In this document: positions 62,188 to 64,000 of the stretch, piece by piece | Layout of the letters: each line of letters starts with the position of its first letter | Numbering within the stretch: position 1 is the first letter of the stretch | Origin: Stenotrophomonas aracearum | Lineage (GTDB): Bacteria; Pseudomonadota; Gammaproteobacteria; Xanthomonadales; Xanthomonadaceae | Direction: 5' to 3' | Length of the DNA stretch: 64,000 nucleotides | Assembly: GCF_031834615.1 (NCBI RefSeq) | Contig: NZ_CP115543.1 | Span: 3,545,001 to 3,609,000, forward strand | Translations under genes and position numbers: made by a program | Notes under the pieces: model-generated | Databases searched by the model: none | What the model was told of the DNA's origin: nothing | The model's input: only the letters and a program-made list of their open reading frames with translations

Positions 62188-63363
62188 TTACTGCTTGTCG
62201 GCTGCGGCGGCCGGCGCTGCCGGTGCAGCGGGCGCGGCGCCCATCTCGGTGGCCTGCACGGGCATGCCCGGCTGGATCTTCTGCAGGCCTTCGACGATGA
62301 CCTTGTCGCCGGCCTTCAGGCCGTCTTCGACCAGCCACGTGCTGCCCAGCGCGCGGCTGACCTTGACCGGGCGCACTTCGACCTTGTTGTCCTTGCCGAC
62401 CACCATGGCGCTGGTGTCGCCCTTGGCGTCGCGGGCGATGCCCTGCATCGGCACCAGCAGGGCGCTTTCGCGCACGCCGCTGCCGACCTGGGCGCGCACG
62501 TACATGCCGGGCATCAGCACCTGGTCGGGGTTGGCGACCTTGACCCGCAGCGCGTAGCTGCCGGTGGTGGGGTCGACGCTGACTTCGGAGAATTCCAGGC
62601 TGCCCTTGTGCTCGAAGGGGGTGCCGTCGTCGAGCAGGATGGTCACCGGCAGGCTCTGGTTGTCCTGCAGGCGGCCGCTGGCCAGTTCGCGGCGCAGCTG
62701 CAGCAGTTCGCTGGCGGACTGGGTCAGGTCGACGTAGATCGGGTCGAGCTGCTGCACGGTGGCCAGGGCCTCGGCCTGGCCGGCGCTGACCAGCGCGCCC
62801 TGGGTGACCGAGGACTTGCCGATGCGGCCGCTGATCGGGGCGGTGATGCGGGCAAAGCCGAGGGTGACATTGGCGGCGTCGAGCGCGGCCTTGGCGGCAC
62901 CGACGTCGGCTTCGGCCTGCTTCTGCGCGGCGACGGCGTTTTCGAGATCCTGCTGGCTGACCGCGTCGACCTTGGCCAGTTCCGTGATGCGCTTGGCGCT
63001 CAGGCGTGCGGCATTGGCGGTGGCTTCGGCGCGCGCGAGCTGGGCACGGGCACTGTTGGCCTGCGCGCGGTAGCTGGCGTCGTCGACCTGGTACAGCGGC
63101 TGGCCGGCGGTGACCAGGCCGCCTTCGGTAAACAGGCGCTTGGCGACGATACCACTGACCTGCGGGCGTACTTCGGCGACCAGGAAGGCGTTGGTGCGGC
63201 CGGGCAGTTCGCGGGTCAGGCCGACCTGTTCGGCCTTGAGGGTGGCGACGGTAACCTGGCCGGGACCGCCCTGCTGGCCTTCCTGCTCACCGCCGCCGCA
63301 GGCGGACAGGGTCAGGGCGATCGCCAGGGACAGGGCGAGGAAGCGATACGGGGTTGGAGACAT
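62188..63363 (-). CDS. smeD: RND efflux membrane-fusion protein SmeD
   Basis: A 391-residue periplasmic adaptor. The ATG at 63363 is chosen over an upstream TTG at 63381. The lipobox LSAC gives Cys21 after a hydrophobic signal. TRELPGRTNAFLVAEVRPQVSGIVAKRLFTEGGLVTAGQPLYQVD is the lipoyl-type half, a long alpha-helical hairpin (about 90-160) follows, and FARITAPISGRIGKSSVTQGALVSAGQ is the second half. The C-terminal tail is Ala/Pro-rich. First gene of smeDEF, divergent from smeT. Confidence 0.95.
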   Translation of the reverse strand: MSPTPYRFLALSLAIALTLSACGGGEQEGQQGGPGQVTVATLKAEQVGLTRELPGRTNAFLVAEVRPQVSGIVAKRLFTEGGLVTAGQPLYQVDDASYRAQANSARAQLARAEATANAARLSAKRITELAKVDAVSQQDLENAVAAQKQAEADVGAAKAALDAANVTLGFARITAPISGRIGKSSVTQGALVSAGQAEALATVQQLDPIYVDLTQSASELLQLRRELASGRLQDNQSLPVTILLDDGTPFEHKGSLEFSEVSVDPTTGSYALRVKVANPDQVLMPGMYVRAQVGSGVRESALLVPMQGIARDAKGDTSAMVVGKDNKVEVRPVKVSRALGSTWLVEDGLKAGDKVIVEGLQKIQPGMPVQATEMGAAPAAPAAPAAAADKQ

Positions 63364-63447
63364 GGTGGGGGCTCGCGGCAAACAGAAAGAGGGCTGGGAA
63401 AACCGCTCTCGTAGCTACGCGCGGTCCTCACCGAGGATCAGTGGGGC

Positions 63448-63481
63448 GTAAATATACATACATGCATGTTTGTTTGTAAAC
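63448..63481. promoter_or_regulatory. SmeT operator in the smeT-smeD divergent promoter
   Basis: A 34-bp AT-rich pseudo-palindrome centred on CATGCATG, with 13 of 17 base pairs complementary. Its outer arms read GTAAATATACAT and TTTGTTTGTAAAC. It is in a GC-rich background and matches in kind the pseudo-palindromic SmeT operator described in S. maltophilia, which overlaps both promoters. A TACAAT (63485-63490) just beyond it is a good smeT -10. Confidence 0.85.
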
Positions 63482-63526
63482 GGGTACAATTCAGGCCGGT
63501 TTCATCCAGCACGTGCACAGAGCGCA

Positions 63527-64000
63527 ATGGCCAGAAAAACCAAAGAAGCGGCCCAGGCGACGCGCGAGGGGATCCTCGACGCGGCCCAGGTCTGTTTCCA
63601 CGAATTCGGGGTGGCCGGGACCAGCCTGGCGATGATCGGCGAGCGCGCGGGCTATACCCGGGGCGCGGTGTACTGGCACTTCAAGAACAAGTCGGAGGTG
63701 CTCACGGCGATGATCGACCGCGAGCGCATCCCGTTCATCGAGCGCCTGCGGCGTACGGCGTCATCCAAGCGCACGACGCCGGTGCGCGACCTGCGTTCGG
63801 CGCTGCTGGTGTCGTTCCAGGAGATTTCCGAGGACGAGCGCCTGCGCAACATGCTGGAGATCATGCTGCGCAATGACCTGTCGGTGGAAAGCCAGGCGAT
63901 GCAGGAGATGCAGCGCGAGATGTCGCGCGAGGAGCTGGCGATCATCGGCGCGGCAATGCAGCGCGCGCGCGAACTGGGCCAGTTGCGCGAGGGCGTGGAC
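63527..64000 (+). CDS. smeT: TetR-family repressor of smeDEF (3' end cut by window)
   Basis: The first 158 codons of a TetR regulator, read through to the window edge without a stop. The DNA-binding domain is ATREGILDAAQVCFHEFGVAGTSLAMIGERAGYTRGAVYWHFKNKSEVL (about 11-59). The MARKTKE N-terminus and YTRGAVYWHFKNKSEV recognition region agree with SmeT as I know it from S. maltophilia, with clear differences elsewhere, which suggests a related but not identical species. The remaining part should be about 60 residues of the ligand-binding domain. It represses both smeDEF and itself; loss-of-function mutations raise drug resistance in clinical strains. No frameshift or stop is seen in the part present. 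Confidence 0.93.
   Translation, partial: MARKTKEAAQATREGILDAAQVCFHEFGVAGTSLAMIGERAGYTRGAVYWHFKNKSEVLTAMIDRERIPFIERLRRTASSKRTTPVRDLRSALLVSFQEISEDERLRNMLEIMLRNDLSVESQAMQEMQREMSREELAIIGAAMQRARELGQLREGVD

Noticed and set aside
59275..63414. A 1379-codon plus-strand frame opposite smeE and smeD
   Set aside because: It is the antisense of two well-supported genes, its translation is low-complexity Arg/His/Gln/Asp-rich, and it has no ribosome site or domain. High-GC DNA gives such shadows routinely.

Overview
The window is a stretch of GC-rich (about two thirds G+C by eye) gammaproteobacterial chromosome, almost certainly from Stenotrophomonas or a very close relative in the Xanthomonadaceae. The main reasons are the right-hand end, which carries the divergent smeT / smeDEF multidrug-efflux locus with its AT-rich pseudo-palindromic operator, and scattered GTAG-headed palindromes of the SMAG (Stenotrophomonas maltophilia GTAG) REP type. 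Gene order such as mreB-mreC-mreD-mrdA-rodA and the nagP-nagR-nagB-nagA-nagX operon also fits this family. I see no insertion sequence, prophage, CRISPR array, tRNA or rRNA.

Region 1 (1-9936) is a sugar/sugar-acid island. A minus-strand operon runs TonB receptor, SDR dehydrogenase, 2-keto-3-deoxygalactonokinase, and a KDPGal aldolase that is fused in one reading frame to an SMP-30/gluconolactonase domain (cut by the window edge). Divergently lie a DapA-superfamily lyase and an enolase-superfamily acid-sugar dehydratase with galactonate-dehydratase-like residues, then an ExuT/DgoT-type MFS transporter and an IclR regulator. Together they could encode dehydrogenase, lactonase, dehydratase, kinase and aldolase of an oxidative (De Ley-Doudoroff type) galactose/galactonate route. 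A shared TTGCTA-N3-TAGCAA palindrome in front of the receptor and of the transporter is a good candidate for the IclR operator.

Region 2 (9986-25253) starts with an autotransporter and is otherwise the N-acetylglucosamine/chitooligosaccharide utilisation locus: nagX, nagA, SIS-type nagB, nagR (LacI), nagP on the minus strand, and glucokinase, a TonB receptor and a GH20 hexosaminidase on the plus strand. The 369-bp divergent region contains three LacI-type palindromes.

Region 3 (25250-41109) is mixed housekeeping: VanZ-like protein, MidA-like methyltransferase, pteridine reductase, folK, a lone Anbu (proteasome-ancestor) peptidase, a hybrid histidine kinase, a BON-domain protein, a Gfo/Idh/MocA oxidoreductase, a short-type 6-phosphogluconate dehydrogenase with two exported proteins of unknown function, the Prc protease, ybeD-lipB-lipA, and an LpxR-like lipid A deacylase. 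SMAG repeats cluster here and in two cases supply the stop codon of the adjacent gene.

Region 4 (41131-51184) is a cell-shape and peptidoglycan block on the minus strand: mreBCD-mrdA-rodA, a 511-bp gap, then mltB-rlpA-dacC. Region 5 (51459-57641) has a PfkB-family kinase, a lipoprotein, an LTA4H-like M1 peptidase, ubiE, a yeast-type cytosine deaminase homologue, a small unknown protein and a low-affinity iron permease homologue. Region 6 (57644-64000) is smeF, smeE, smeD and the start of smeT.

Most of this is ordinary chromosome. The features I think most worth following are the aldolase-lactonase fusion with its predicted IclR regulon, the SMAG elements that intrude into coding sequences, the kinase whose first receiver has Glu in place of the phosphoacceptor Asp, and the structured 511-bp gap between rodA and mltB.
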